Below, piece after piece: positions 55,526-64,000 of a stretch of 64,000 nt of DNA. This DNA comes from Actinomyces radicidentis (lineage in GTDB: Bacteria > Actinomycetota > Actinomycetes > Actinomycetales > Actinomycetaceae). Below the pieces are notes generated by a model, which worked only from the letters and a program-made list of their open reading frames with translations, did not search any database and was not told the origin of the DNA. The position numbers and the translations under genes were made by a program. Each line of letters begins with the position of its first letter. Position 1 is the stretch's first letter. Location of the stretch: NCBI RefSeq assembly GCF_001553565.1, contig NZ_CP014228.1:2852001-2916000 (forward strand), written 5' to 3'.

Positions 55526-56821
55526 TCACGGGCGCACGTGCCCGTCGCCCTCGACGACCCACTGGGTGGTCGTCAGCGCGGTCAGCCCCATGGGTCCGCG
55601 GGCGTGTAGCTTCTGGGTGGAGATGCCGAGCTCGGCGCCCAGGCCGAGCTGGCCGCCGTCGGTGAATCGCGTGGAGGCGTTGACCATGACGACGGCGCAG
55701 TCAACGCCCGCGGTGAAGGCGTCGACCACGCGCAGGTCCTGGGCGAGGACGGCCTCGGTGTGACCGGTGGAGTAGCGGCGCACGTGTGCGGCCGCCTCGT
55801 CGACGTCGGCGACGACACGCACGGCCAGGTCGAGGCTGCCGTACTCGGTGGCCCAGTCGTCCTCGGTCGCGGCGACGAGGCGGCCCGCCTTGTCGCCGAG
55901 CACGGCGCGGGCGGCGTCGTCGGCGTGAAGCGTGACGCCACGCTCCCACAGGGCACCGGCCGCGCGGGGCAGGAAGGCGGCGGCGACGGCCTCGTGCACG
56001 AGTAGGGTCTCGGCGGCGTTGCACACGCCCACACGCTGGGTCTTGGCGTTGACGATGATGCTCACGGCGTCATCCAGGTCCGCCGAGGCGTCGACGTAGA
56101 CGTGGCAGTTGCCTGAGCCCGTCTCGATGACCGGCACGGCGGAGGACTCGACGACGGCATTGATGAGACCGGCGCCGCCGCGGGGCACGAGGACGTCGAC
56201 GAGGCCGCGGGCCTGCATGAGAGCGGTGGCGCCGGCGCGGCCGGCCGGGTCGATGGTGGCGACGAGGTCGGCGGGGAGGCCGACGCCCTCGAGGGCGCTG
56301 CGCAGGACGTCGACGAGGGCCGCGTTGGAGGACTCGGCGGCGCTGCCGCCGCGCAGGAGGACGGCGTTGCCGGACTTGAGGGTGAGGGCGGCGACGTCGA
56401 CAGTCACGTTGGGGCGGGCCTCGTAGATCATGCCGACGACGCCGAGGGGGACGCGGCGGCGGCGCACGCGCAGGCCGTTCGGGAGGGTCTGGCCGTCGAC
56501 GAGCTCACCGACCGGGTCGGGCAGGGCGGCCACCTCGCGGACGGCGGAGGCGATGGCGGCGACGCGCTCGGGCGTGAGGGCGAGGCGGTCGACGAGACCG
56601 GCCCGCATGCCGCCGGCGCGGGCGCGCTCGAGGTCCTCGGCGTTGGCGGCGACGACGCGCTCGGTGGCGGCCTCGAGGGCGTCGGCGAGGGCGTGGAGGG
56701 CAGCGTCCTTCGTGTCGCGCGTGGCGACGGCGACGGAGCGCTGCGCGGTACGGGCGCGTCGGGCGAGGGCCTCGACGTACGCGGTCGCGTCGCTCGGGTC
56801 GGGGAGGGCGGTCGTGGACAT
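55526..56821 (-). CDS. proA: Gamma-glutamyl phosphate reductase
   Basis: It reduces glutamyl-5-phosphate with NADPH in proline biosynthesis, directly after ProB. Family features are [57 protein letters not shown] with the oxyanion site, and the catalytic cysteine in [17 protein letters not shown]. The length of 431 residues is normal. ATG 56821. Normally it follows proB immediately. Here a 2-kb cassette lies between, and the left copy of a 51-bp repeat sits only 15 bases upstream of the start. Confidence 0.97.
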   Translation of the reverse strand: MSTTALPDPSDATAYVEALARRARTAQRSVAVATRDTKDAALHALADALEAATERVVAANAEDLERARAGGMRAGLVDRLALTPERVAAIASAVREVAALPDPVGELVDGQTLPNGLRVRRRRVPLGVVGMIYEARPNVTVDVAALTLKSGNAVLLRGGSAAESSNAALVDVLRSALEGVGLPADLVATIDPAGRAGATALMQARGLVDVLVPRGGAGLINAVVESSAVPVIETGSGNCHVYVDASADLDDAVSIIVNAKTQRVGVCNAAETLLVHEAVAAAFLPRAAGALWERGVTLHADDAARAVLGDKAGRLVAATEDDWATEYGSLDLAVRVVADVDEAAAHVRRYSTGHTEAVLAQDLRVVDAFTAGVDCAVVMVNASTRFTDGGQLGLGAELGISTQKLHARGPMGLTALTTTQWVVEGDGHVRP

Positions 56822-56836
56822 GGCCCCATGCTAGGG

Positions 56837-56887
56837 CCCCGCGGTGCGGGGCAGCTCGGCCAGGTCGTCGCGGTGGACGACGGGCGC
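56837..56887. repeat. 51-bp direct repeat, left copy (proB 3' end)
   Basis: 49 of 51 bases match 58813-58863, in the same orientation. On the minus strand it encodes [17 protein letters not shown] followed by a proline and a TAG stop, so it preserves a complete proB-type end. It marks one boundary of the ATPase/TOPRIM cassette. Confidence 0.9.
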
Positions 56888-56978
56888 CGGGTCTGGTACC
56901 CGGCAACACGATCATCCACACGGTCGCGCACCCGAGGCGCCCATCATGCGGAGCAGCCATGACGCCACCGACTCTCGC

Positions 56979-56984
56979 TAGAAT
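56979..56984 (+). promoter_or_regulatory. -10 box of the ATPase/TOPRIM operon
   Basis: TAGAAT lies 42 bases before ATG 57026, inside the cassette. No clear -35 matches. The region from 56888 to 57025 holds no gene and must carry the control of the two genes. Confidence 0.45.
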
Positions 56985-57025
56985 TCCTTCGACAACGACC
57001 ACTCGACGACGGAAGCGGTACCGGC

Positions 57026-58186
57026 ATGCGAATCGTGCGGCTCGAGGCGACCAACTGGCGCAACTTCAAGACAGTCGCCTTCGACATTGAAGACCGTCTC
57101 TTTATCGTCGGGCCGAACGCCTCCGGCAAGTCCAACCTCCTCGACGTCGTTCGTTTTCTGTCCGACCTCGCGGCTCCTGACGGCGGGTTGTCCTCAGCGA
57201 TCGAGCGTCGCGGCGGGCTGAGCAAGGTGCGGAGCCTCTTCGCGCGCAACCACGCCAGAGGACGCCTCATCGTCGACGTCACTCTCAAGGAGGCCGAGAC
57301 GACCTGGCGCTACCGGCTCGCGGTCCGCGGCGAGGCCGGCGGGAGAAACCGGCCCATCGTCGACGAGGAGCTCGTGGAGAAGGACGGCGAGGTCGTTCTC
57401 AGTCGTCCGGATGAAGAGGACAAGGAGGACTTGGAGCGCCTCACCCAGACCCATCTGGAGCAGATCTCCGCCAACCACGCCTTCCGCGACATCGCCACGT
57501 ACCTGCAACGGGTCCAGTACTTCCATCTCGTGCCGCAGATCATCCGAGCCCCCCGGCACACCAACAACCTCGTGCATGACGATCCCTTCGGAAGCGACTT
57601 CATCGCCCAGATCAACGCGACTCCCATGCGCACGCGCGAGGCGTGGCTGCGCCGGATGCAGCAGGCCCTCCAAGCAGCCGTCCCAGGATTCGAGTCGCTC
57701 TCGATCGAGACCGACGCCTCAGGTCAGCCACACCTCATCGCCGGGTACAAGAACTGGCGGTCCCAGCCAGCCAAACAGAACGAGTCCGACTTCTCCGACG
57801 GGACTCTCAGGCTCATCGGGCTCCTCTGGTCCATCATTAAGGCACCGGCGAACCCAGGCGTGCTCCTCCTCGAGGAGCCCGAGCTCTCCCTCAACAACGC
57901 CGTCGTACGGATGCTGCCGACCGTGCTCGCGCAGGTGCGCCGATCCTCCGACCTCCAGATCCTCGTCTCCACCCACGCCCCCGAGATCCTCAACGACGAG
58001 GGCGTCAGCACCCGTGAGGTCCTCGTACTCCGAGCGACAGACGACGGCACGCAGGCCGACCTGCTCGCAGCCCTCCCAGAGGTCGCAGATCTTGAGCTCG
58101 GCCTGAGCATGTCGGACGTCGTGGACGGACTCATCGCACCACGAGATCTCAGCGGACTCACCGCGGCAGCGAGGAGCCCGCGATGA
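57026..58186 (+). CDS. ABC/OLD-type AAA ATPase of a two-gene defence-like module
   Basis: This 386-residue SMC/ABC-type ATPase starts MRIVRLEATNWRNFKTVAFD, as in RecF/AAA_15 proteins. Walker A is GPNASGKS at residues 29-36, the ABC signature SDGTLRL is at 257-263, Walker B LLLEEPE at 280-286 and the H-loop STHAPE at 315-320. Between them is a helical insert of the OLD/AriA kind. It lacks a fused TOPRIM domain, and the next gene supplies one. ATG 57026 has only a weak GGAAGCGG. The stop overlaps the next start (ATGA). It is carried on a cassette between proB and proA. Confidence 0.85.
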   Translation: MRIVRLEATNWRNFKTVAFDIEDRLFIVGPNASGKSNLLDVVRFLSDLAAPDGGLSSAIERRGGLSKVRSLFARNHARGRLIVDVTLKEAETTWRYRLAVRGEAGGRNRPIVDEELVEKDGEVVLSRPDEEDKEDLERLTQTHLEQISANHAFRDIATYLQRVQYFHLVPQIIRAPRHTNNLVHDDPFGSDFIAQINATPMRTREAWLRRMQQALQAAVPGFESLSIETDASGQPHLIAGYKNWRSQPAKQNESDFSDGTLRLIGLLWSIIKAPANPGVLLLEEPELSLNNAVVRMLPTVLAQVRRSSDLQILVSTHAPEILNDEGVSTREVLVLRATDDGTQADLLAALPEVADLELGLSMSDVVDGLIAPRDLSGLTAAARSPR

Positions 58187-58794
58187 CACAGGCGGCACCC
58201 GCGGTTAGCGTCGCCGTCGAGGGGGATTCCGACACGGGGATGGCAGAAGCCGTGCTCCGCGCGGTTGGCCTCACGCTTTCGCGTCCTGTTCTGGTCAAGC
58301 ACGGCGTCGCCAAGCTCGACACACTGATTCCCGGTCTGGCGCGCACCGGCCCTCGTTCAGCATGGATCGTCTTCAGGGATGCCGATCAAGCTTGCCCGGT
58401 TGAGCTGCACAGCAAGCTGATTGGTGCGCGGCCACACGGCGCGGGATTCGAGCTCCGGTTCGCCTGCTCCATGACTGAGGCATGGCTGCTCGCGGACGGC
58501 GCAGGCTTCGCCAGCTTCTTCCGAGTCGCGCCGGCCAGACTACCGAGGACCCCCGATTCGCTGCCACACGCCAAGCACGAGCTGATCCGCTTGTGCCAGA
58601 CGTCTCGGTCCCGCTCGATCAGGGGCGCGATGGCACGGCAGGATGGCTCCCCGGGTCCGCTCTACGTGAGCACGCTCAACGATTTTGCGCGCACCGCATG
58701 GAACGTCGAGGACGCTCGTGACTCGAGCCCGAGTCTGAGCCGGTCGCTCGAGCGACTCGTCGCGCTGCGCCGCGAGCTGGAGCACCTCACCTGA
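58183..58794 (+). CDS. TOPRIM-like (DUF4276-type) partner protein
   Basis: This 203-residue protein begins with VAVEGDSDTG (Glu13), the first acidic TOPRIM-like motif, followed by WIVFRDADQ with D66-x-D68 and a third conserved patch CSMTEAWLLAD (Glu99, Asp105). This fits the DUF4276/TOPRIM-like nuclease group that accompanies separate OLD/ABC ATPases, as AriB accompanies AriA in PARIS. Assignment to an exact family needs a search. It is translationally coupled to the ATPase and ends 12 bases before the converging proB stop. Confidence 0.75.
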   Translation: MTQAAPAVSVAVEGDSDTGMAEAVLRAVGLTLSRPVLVKHGVAKLDTLIPGLARTGPRSAWIVFRDADQACPVELHSKLIGARPHGAGFELRFACSMTEAWLLADGAGFASFFRVAPARLPRTPDSLPHAKHELIRLCQTSRSRSIRGAMARQDGSPGPLYVSTLNDFARTAWNVEDARDSSPSLSRSLERLVALRRELEHLT

Positions 58795-58806
58795 GCACGG
58801 TCGTAC

Positions 58807-59940
58807 CTACTCCCCCGCGGTCCGGGGCAGCTCGGCGAGGTCGTCGCGGTGGACGACGGGCGCGACGTGGTCGGGCGCGGGCCGCCCGGCCGCCCGGGCC
58901 GCGAGCACCTCGGCGAGCTCAGCGGCCGAGTAGCGGCAGATCCCTCGCGCGACGGTCCGCTCGGGACCCACGACCTCGACGACGGAGCCGGACTCGAAGT
59001 CCCCGTCCACGCCGGTGACGCCGGGCAGGAGGAGCGACTTCTTGCCGACGGTGACGGCGCGCGCCGCGCCCGCGTCGACGAGGACGCGGCCCTCCGGCTG
59101 GGAGGCGTGCGCCATCCACAGGCGCCGGCTCGACCGGTGCGGTCCCGTCGGGAGGAACCAGGTGCCCAGGTCCGAGGGGACCCCGGGGCCGCCGAGGAGG
59201 CGCTGGGCGTCGTCGGCGGAGGCGATGATCGTGGCGGTCCCGGAGGCGCCCGCGATGGCGGCCGCCTGCGCCTTCGTGCGCATGCCGCCGGTGCCGAGCG
59301 CGCTGCCGCGGCCCGAGACGTTGACCCGCTCGAGGTCGGCGGGTCCGGTGACGAGCCGGACGGGCTCGGCACCGGGGTTGCCGGGGCGGTCGGTCCACAT
59401 GCCGTCGACGTCGGTGAAGAGGACGAGGACGTCCGCGGTGACGAGATGGGCGACGAGGGCGGCCAGGTGGTCGTTGTCGCCGAGGTTGAACTCGGTGGTG
59501 GCGACGGCGTCGTTCTCGTTGACGATGGGGACGGCGCCCATGGAGAGCAGGGCCGCGAAGGTGGAGCGGACGGTGCGGTAGTGGCGCCGGACGGCGACGT
59601 CCTGGGCGGTGAGGAGCACCTGGGCGGTGACGACGCCGTAGGCGCTCATCGCGGTCTCCCACCGGGAGACGAGCCGCCCCTGCCCCACGGAGGCGGCCGC
59701 CTGGAGGAGGCGCAGCTCGCCGGGGCGCTCCTCGAGGCCCAGCGCCGGCAGACCGGCGGCGACGGCTCCGGAGGAGATGAGGACGACCTCGTGGCCGCGG
59801 CCCCTGAGACCCGCGATGAGGCGGGCGAGGATGTCGATGCGGTTGAGGTTGAGCCCGCCGTCGGGTCGGGTCAGCGAGGACGAGCCGACCTTGAGGACGA
59901 CGCGCGCTCCCTCGGGCAGGCCCCCGGGCCGCTCGCTCAC
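58807..59940 (-). CDS. proB: Glutamate 5-kinase
   Basis: This is the first enzyme of proline synthesis, which phosphorylates glutamate with ATP. The amino-acid-kinase domain shows [53 protein letters not shown] and [13 protein letters not shown]-terminal PUA domain ([20 protein letters not shown]) follows. It has 377 residues. GTG 59940 overlaps the obg stop (GTGA). The 3' 51 bases are duplicated at 56837. It is normally joined to proA but here separated by the cassette. Confidence 0.97.
   Translation of the reverse strand: MSERPGGLPEGARVVLKVGSSSLTRPDGGLNLNRIDILARLIAGLRGRGHEVVLISSGAVAAGLPALGLEERPGELRLLQAAASVGQGRLVSRWETAMSAYGVVTAQVLLTAQDVAVRRHYRTVRSTFAALLSMGAVPIVNENDAVATTEFNLGDNDHLAALVAHLVTADVLVLFTDVDGMWTDRPGNPGAEPVRLVTGPADLERVNVSGRGSALGTGGMRTKAQAAAIAGASGTATIIASADDAQRLLGGPGVPSDLGTWFLPTGPHRSSRRLWMAHASQPEGRVLVDAGAARAVTVGKKSLLLPGVTGVDGDFESGSVVEVVGPERTVARGICRYSAAELAEVLAARAAGRPAPDHVAPVVHRDDLAELPRTAGE
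58813..58863. repeat. 51-bp direct repeat, right copy (within proB)
   Basis: This is the 3' end of the present proB gene. It matches 56837-56887 with two substitutions. Its position at the end of the cassette suggests that integration or recombination occurred here. Confidence 0.9.
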
Positions 59941-61511
59941 TCCTCGTCCCCGTCCCAGCCGGCATCGGTCCACAGGCCCTCGGCGGCCTCGTCACGGAGC
60001 TCCTGACGGGCGGCCTCCTTGGCGTCCATGCGGTCGTGGTACTGGACTCGGCGCTCGGCGTTGGTGCGGCGGCGGTAGTCCTCGACGCGGGCGTCGGTGC
60101 CGCGGGCGCCGAGGAGCTCGGCACCGGTGGAGACGGTGGGCTCCCAGGAGAACATGACGCCGCCCTCGAGGTCGCCGATGAGGACCGCGTCGCCGGCGCG
60201 GGCGCCGGCCTCGACGAGATCGTCCTCGACGCCGGCGGCGGCGAGGCGGTCGGCGAGGTAGCCGACGGCCTCGTTGTTGCCGAACTCGGTCTGGAGGACC
60301 CACTCCTCGGGCTTCTCGCCGCGGACCTGGTAGACGAGGCCCTCGGTGGGGTGGTGGACGGCGCGGACGGTCGCGACGGGCTCGTTCCTGCGGCGGCCGA
60401 CGGAGGCCGGGCGGATGACGGGGCGCGCCTCCTGCTCGGCCGCCTCTGCGGCCTCGGCGGCCTCGCGGGCGGCCTCGACGCGCTCGGCGAGGGCGAAGGA
60501 GAAGGGGCGCAGGCCCGTGTGGGCGACGGCGGAGACCTCGAAGACCGGCAGGCCGCGGGCCTCGACGTCGGCGCGGACGAACTCGGCGAGCTCGGCGGCC
60601 TCGGGGACGTCGACCTTGTTGAGGACGACGACGCGGGGGCGCTCCATGAGCGGGACGCGACCGGTGACGGCCGGGGCGTCCTCGGTGTCGCCGAGGCGCT
60701 CGGAGTAGGCGGCGAGCTCGGCCTCGATGGTGTCGAGGTCGGAGAGCGGGTCGCGGCCGGGCTCGAGGGTGGCGCAGTCGAGGACGTGGACGATGACGCT
60801 CGTGCGCTCGATGTGGCGGAGGAACTCCAGGCCGAGGCCCTTGCCCTCGCTGGCGCCGGGGATGAGACCGGGCACGTCGGCGATGGTGTAGCGCGTCGAG
60901 CCCGCCTCGACGACGCCGAGGTTCGGCACGAGGGTGGTGAAGGGGTAGTCGGCGATCTTGGGGCGCGCGGCGCTCATCGCCGCGATGAGGGAGGACTTGC
61001 CGGCGCTGGGGTAGCCGACGAGGGCGACGTCGGCGATGGTCTTGAGCTCGAGCGTGACGTCGTGGGCCTGACCGGGCAGGCCCAGGAGGTGGAAGCCGGG
61101 GGCTCGCCGCTTGGAGGAGGCCAGGGAGAAGTTGCCTCGGCCGCCGGTCCCGCCGCGGGCGATGACGACGCTGGCGTCGGGCTCGACGAGGTCCGCGATG
61201 ACGTCGCCGTCCGCGTCCTTGACGACGGTGCCCTGCGGGACGGGCAGGACGAGGTCCTTGCCGTCGACGCCTCGGCGCCAGTCGCCCATGCCGGGCGTGC
61301 CCTTGCCGGCGACCTGGTGCGGTGAGCGGTGGTAGGTGAGGAGCGTCGTCACCTGGGGGTCCACCGTGAGGACGACGTCGCCTCCGTGGCCGCCGTCGCC
61401 GCCGTCGGGTCCCGCCAGCGGCTTGAACTTCTCGCGGTGGATGGACGTGCAGCCGTTGCCTCCGTCGCCGCCCGCGACGTGCAGGACCACTCGGTCGATG
61501 AAGCTGGGCAT
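59937..61511 (-). CDS. obg: Obg-family GTPase
   Basis: This ribosome-associated GTPase controls late 50S assembly and stress response. The Gly-rich Obg fold comes first ([20 protein letters not shown]). G1 is [11 protein letters not shown]2/G3 is [12 protein letters not shown] with [13 protein letters not shown]4 NKVD and G5 SAV. A C-terminal OCT domain ([19 protein letters not shown]) and an acidic tail follow. The length of 524 residues is normal for actinobacteria. It overlaps proB at GTGA and follows rpmA by 143 bases. Confidence 0.97.
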   Translation of the reverse strand: MPSFIDRVVLHVAGGDGGNGCTSIHREKFKPLAGPDGGDGGHGGDVVLTVDPQVTTLLTYHRSPHQVAGKGTPGMGDWRRGVDGKDLVLPVPQGTVVKDADGDVIADLVEPDASVVIARGGTGGRGNFSLASSKRRAPGFHLLGLPGQAHDVTLELKTIADVALVGYPSAGKSSLIAAMSAARPKIADYPFTTLVPNLGVVEAGSTRYTIADVPGLIPGASEGKGLGLEFLRHIERTSVIVHVLDCATLEPGRDPLSDLDTIEAELAAYSERLGDTEDAPAVTGRVPLMERPRVVVLNKVDVPEAAELAEFVRADVEARGLPVFEVSAVAHTGLRPFSFALAERVEAAREAAEAAEAAEQEARPVIRPASVGRRRNEPVATVRAVHHPTEGLVYQVRGEKPEEWVLQTEFGNNEAVGYLADRLAAAGVEDDLVEAGARAGDAVLIGDLEGGVMFSWEPTVSTGAELLGARGTDARVEDYRRRTNAERRVQYHDRMDAKEAARQELRDEAAEGLWTDAGWDGDEE

Positions 61512-61594
61512 GAGGGTCCTCCTGGACGTGCGTGCGGTCGGTGGCTGTGGTGGTGGCGTCCGCGCGCCCTGGTGCGCTGCAGGGCCCGGACGCG

Positions 61595-61632
61595 GCGCGA
61601 GGGCGGACGGCCGAAGCCGTTCGCCCTCGCGC
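61595..61632 (-). terminator. Strong hairpin between rpmA and obg
   Basis: A 17-bp stem (one G-T) starts GCGCGAGGGCG at 61595, has a CGAA loop, and closes CGCCCTCGCGC. It lies 22 bases after the rpmA stop and 83 before the obg start. It could reduce read-through from ribosomal protein genes into obg-proB-proA. Confidence 0.7.
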
Positions 61633-61654
61633 GGTGGTGCTTGAGTTGTGAGGC

Positions 61655-61912
61655 TCAGGCCTCAGCGAGCACGACGTTGACGACCTTGCGGCCGTGGTGC
61701 GTGCCGAACTCGACGTTGCCGTCGGCGGTGGCGAACAGGGTGTCGTCCTTGCCGCGGCTCACGTTGTCGCCGGGGTGGAAGTGGGTGCCGCGCTGACGGA
61801 CGATGATCTCGCCGGCGCCGACGAACTGGCCGCCGAAGCGCTTGACGCCGAGGCGCTGCGCGTTCGAGTCACGGCCGTTGCGGGAGGAACCAAGACCCTT
61901 CTTGTGTGCCAT
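61655..61912 (-). CDS. rpmA: 50S ribosomal protein L27
   Basis: This 85-residue bL27 has [20 protein letters not shown] and [10 protein letters not shown], then the [20 protein letters not shown] core. It stabilises tRNA at the peptidyl-transferase centre. It starts at ATG 61912, 50 bases after rplU, the normal order. Confidence 0.98.
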   Translation of the reverse strand: MAHKKGLGSSRNGRDSNAQRLGVKRFGGQFVGAGEIIVRQRGTHFHPGDNVSRGKDDTLFATADGNVEFGTHHGRKVVNVVLAEA

Positions 61913-61962
61913 GGTGAGGCTTCTTTCTCTCGAGCTGAACGTTCAGGATGCCGCGAGGGCGG

Positions 61963-62271
61963 TCACTTGATCGCGGTGACCTTGACGGCCGTGAGCTTGG
62001 CGCGGTGACCCTGGCGCTTGCGGAAGCCCGTCTTGTTCTTGAACTTGAGGATGTTGATCTTGGGGCCCTTCTCGTCGCCGACGATCTCGGCGGTGACGGA
62101 GGCCTTGGCCAGGTCGGCAGCGGCGGTGGTCACCTTGTCGCCGTCCACCAGCACGACGGGGGCGAGGGAGACCTCGTCACCGATCTTGCCGGCAAGCTTG
62201 TCGACAACCACGACGTCGCCGACGGAGACCTTCTCCTGACGGCCGCCGGCCTTGACGATCGCGTAGACCAC
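61963..62271 (-). CDS. rplU: 50S ribosomal protein L21
   Basis: This 102-residue bL21 protein has [20 protein letters not shown] at its start and [20 protein letters not shown] near its end. The GTG at 62271 gives the usual MVYAIV start. A TTG four codons earlier is an unlikely alternative. It heads the rplU-rpmA-obg operon. Confidence 0.97.
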   Translation of the reverse strand: MVYAIVKAGGRQEKVSVGDVVVVDKLAGKIGDEVSLAPVVLVDGDKVTTAAADLAKASVTAEIVGDEKGPKINILKFKNKTGFRKRQGHRAKLTAVKVTAIK

Positions 62272-62292
62272 TTGAATGCTCAATTCTGTCGT

Positions 62293-62298
62293 ATCTTA
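62293..62298 (-). promoter_or_regulatory. -10 box of the rplU operon
   Basis: TAAGAT lies 21 bases upstream of GTG 62271 on the minus strand. A good -35 was not seen. The short distance suggests a leader of about 10-15 bases. Confidence 0.45.
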
Positions 62299-62444
62299 GG
62301 ACGCTCTCCGCCGGGCTCCGCGCTCGTGGGCGGGAGGACGGGAGGGCTGTCTCCTGGGCTTCGGTGCAAGAACGCACCGGCGGACCACTTTATGCGATCG
62401 ACACCGTGGGACCAACCCGGATCCCGGGCAGCCTCCTGTGTTCT

Positions 62445-62480
62445 TCCGCACGGCGACGGTGCGAACCGCCGCCGTGCGGA
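62445..62480 (-). terminator. Hairpin after rne
   Basis: TCCGCACGGCG (62445-62455) pairs with CGCCGTGCGGA (62470-62480). It lies ten bases after the rne stop on the minus strand. No T run follows, so Rho-independent termination is only likely. Confidence 0.55.
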
Positions 62481-62489
62481 GTCACGGCG

Positions 62490-64000
62490 TCACTCACCCG
62501 CAGGGTCCTCGGCGGCGGGCGCCGTCTCATCCGTCACAGGAGCCTCAGCGGCCTCCTCGGACGGCTCGGACGCGGTGTCCGTCGGCTCTTCGGCGGGCTG
62601 CTCGCTGGGCTGCTCGGGCTCCACAACCGGCTCGGGCTGCTCCGCCTGCTCCTTGTGAGCCTGCTCGGCGGCAGCGGCGATCTGGGCGAGCGAGCGGCGC
62701 ACGGCCTCGCGGGTCGCGTCGTCCTGCTCGTCGACGGAGACCTCGGCGCCCTCCTTCTCGGCGCCCTCGGAGCCCTTGCCCCCCTTGCGCGAGCCGGAGC
62801 GCTCCTGGCCGGACTGACCGCCCTTGCCGCGCCCGCGGCCCCGGCCGGAGCCCGAGCCGCGCGAGGCAGAGGCGGACATGTCGGCCTGCTGGTTCTCGAC
62901 GGGGTTCTCGTGGACGATGAAGCCGCGTCCGCCGCACTCCTCGCACTGCGTGGAGAAGGCCTCGACGAGGCCCTGGCCGACGCGCTTGCGGGTCATCTGG
63001 ACCAGGCCGAGGCTCGTGACCTCGGTGACCTGGTGGCGGGTGCGGTCGCGTCCGAGGCACTCGACGAGGCGGCGCAGGACGAGGTCGCGGTTGGACTCGA
63101 GGACCATGTCGACGAAGTCGATGACGACCATGCCGCCGATGTCGCGCAGGCGCAGCTGCCGGACGATCTCCTCCGCGGCCTCGATGTTGTTGCGGGTGAC
63201 GGTCTCCTCGAGCGTGCCGCCGGCCCCGGTGAAGCGGCCGGTGTTGACGTCGATGACGGTCATGGCCTCGGTGCGGTCGATGATGAGCGTGCCGCCGCTG
63301 GGCAGCCAGACCTTGCGGTCGAAGCCCTTGGCGAGCTGCTCGTCGACGCGGTGGGCGGTGAAGACGTCCTCGGCGCTCACCCAGTGCTCGAGGCGCTCGG
63401 CGAGGTCCGGGCTGACGTCGGTGACGTACTCGCTGATCGTCTTCCAGGCATCGGGGCCCTGGACGATGAGCTTGCCGAAGTCCTCGTTGAAGACGTCGCG
63501 GACGACGCGCACCGCGAGCTCGGGCTCGCCCTTGAGGAGGACGGGGGCCTTGCCGGAGCCCTTGAGGACGGCGCTCGACTTCTTGTCGATGGACTCCCAC
63601 TGCTTGGCGAGGCGGTCGACGTCGGACTTGAGCTGCTCCTCGGTGGCGCCCTCGGCGGCCGTGCGCACGATGACGCCGGCGTCGTCGGGGACGATGCGCT
63701 TGAGGATCCTCTTGAGGCGGGCGCGCTCGGTGTCGGGCAGCTTGCGGGAGATGCCCGTCATGGAGCCGCCGGGGACGAGGACGAGGTAGCGGCCCGCGAG
63801 CGTGATCTGGCTCGTGAGGCGGGCGCCCTTGTGGCCGATCGGATCCTTGGTGACCTGGACGAGGACGGTGTCGCCGCTCTTGAGAGCGTCCTCGATGCGG
63901 CGCGGCTTGCCCTCCATCCCGGCGGCGTCCCAGTTGACCTCGCCGGCGTAGAGGACGGCGTTGCGGCCCTTGCCGAGGTCGACGAAGGCGGCCTCCATCG
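62490..64000 (-). CDS. rne: Ribonuclease E/G, partial at window edge
   Basis: The gene runs off the right edge. Visible are the S1-domain part (EAAFVDLGKGRNAVLYAGEV and following) and the catalytic core with GTLIIDRTEAMTVIDVNTGR (metal-binding Asp) and GGMVVIDFVDM. The zinc-link cysteines lie in TQCEECGGRGFIVHENP. A long Gly/Arg-rich and then Glu/Pro/Ala-rich tail of about 120 residues follows, as in actinobacterial RNase E. It starts RNA decay and rRNA/tRNA maturation. The N-terminus is not included. Confidence 0.95.
   Translation of the reverse strand, partial: MEAAFVDLGKGRNAVLYAGEVNWDAAGMEGKPRRIEDALKSGDTVLVQVTKDPIGHKGARLTSQITLAGRYLVLVPGGSMTGISRKLPDTERARLKRILKRIVPDDAGVIVRTAAEGATEEQLKSDVDRLAKQWESIDKKSSAVLKGSGKAPVLLKGEPELAVRVVRDVFNEDFGKLIVQGPDAWKTISEYVTDVSPDLAERLEHWVSAEDVFTAHRVDEQLAKGFDRKVWLPSGGTLIIDRTEAMTVIDVNTGRFTGAGGTLEETVTRNNIEAAEEIVRQLRLRDIGGMVVIDFVDMVLESNRDLVLRRLVECLGRDRTRHQVTEVTSLGLVQMTRKRVGQGLVEAFSTQCEECGGRGFIVHENPVENQQADMSASASRGSGSGRGRGRGKGGQSGQERSGSRKGGKGSEGAEKEGAEVSVDEQDDATREAVRRSLAQIAAAAEQAHKEQAEQPEPVVEPEQPSEQPAEEPTDTASEPSEEAAEAPVTDETAPAAEDPAGE

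Overview
The window comes from a high-GC Gram-positive actinobacterium, most likely an Actinomyces-type member of the Actinomycetaceae. The evidence is the very high G+C at third codon positions, GTG and leaderless starts, the order rne / rplU-rpmA-obg-proB-proA, a nadD-rsfS block, a polyphosphate glucokinase, a MetP/MetS transporter pair, and a lacto-N-biose phosphorylase remnant typical of mucosal actinobacteria. No rRNA, CRISPR array or prophage is visible. There are two identical tRNA-Ala(GGC) genes.

Layout. (1) 0-13 kb is core: leuS, nhaA, a HIT protein, a DtxR-family regulator, a metallophosphoesterase and a HAD phosphatase, metP-metS, deoD and an alpha/beta hydrolase. (2) 13.2-38.4 kb is a heavily rearranged accessory region. 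An IS481 element splits a second hydrolase next to ppgK. It is followed by an intact IS256, then a four-deep nest in which IS110 lies inside ISL3, inside IS30, between two IS3 remnants. Next is a photolyase / FAD-oxidoreductase / stress-protein block that looks imported, then a frameshifted IS3. After that comes an ArsR-regulated cluster of a glycosyltransferase fusion, a chorismate-lyase-like protein and an MFS pump. A decayed IS256 and a recombinase tail that runs into the tRNA-Ala pair close the region. (3) 38.4-43.6 kb returns to core genes (phosphatase, rsfS, a membrane protein, nadD). An MFS exporter preceded by an unlisted 57-residue ORF and a phosphorylase fragment follow. (4) 43.9-55.1 kb is one nine-gene, translationally coupled operon: three glycosyltransferases, an ABC exporter, two APH-fold kinases, a UDP-glucose dehydrogenase, a histidine kinase and a response regulator. 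It ends at a 20-bp terminator stem. (5) 55.1-64 kb is core (an acidic membrane protein, proA, proB, obg, rpmA, rplU, rne), except for a 1.9-kb two-gene ATPase/TOPRIM cassette wedged between proB and proA.

Most notable biology. The ATPase/TOPRIM-like pair has the architecture of an anti-phage abortive-infection module. It is flanked by a 51-bp near-perfect direct repeat of the 3' end of proB, and each copy still provides an intact proB-type C-terminus. That is an integration signature, but no integrase is present. The nine-gene operon looks like a dedicated pathway that builds, phosphorylates and exports a glycan or glycolipid under its own two-component system. Its ugd gene carries a frameshift at a run of seven C. 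The GT / chorismate-lyase-like / MFS cluster may make an exported glycosylated phenolic compound.

All calls come from reading the sequence. No database search was run, and family names rest on recognised motifs.
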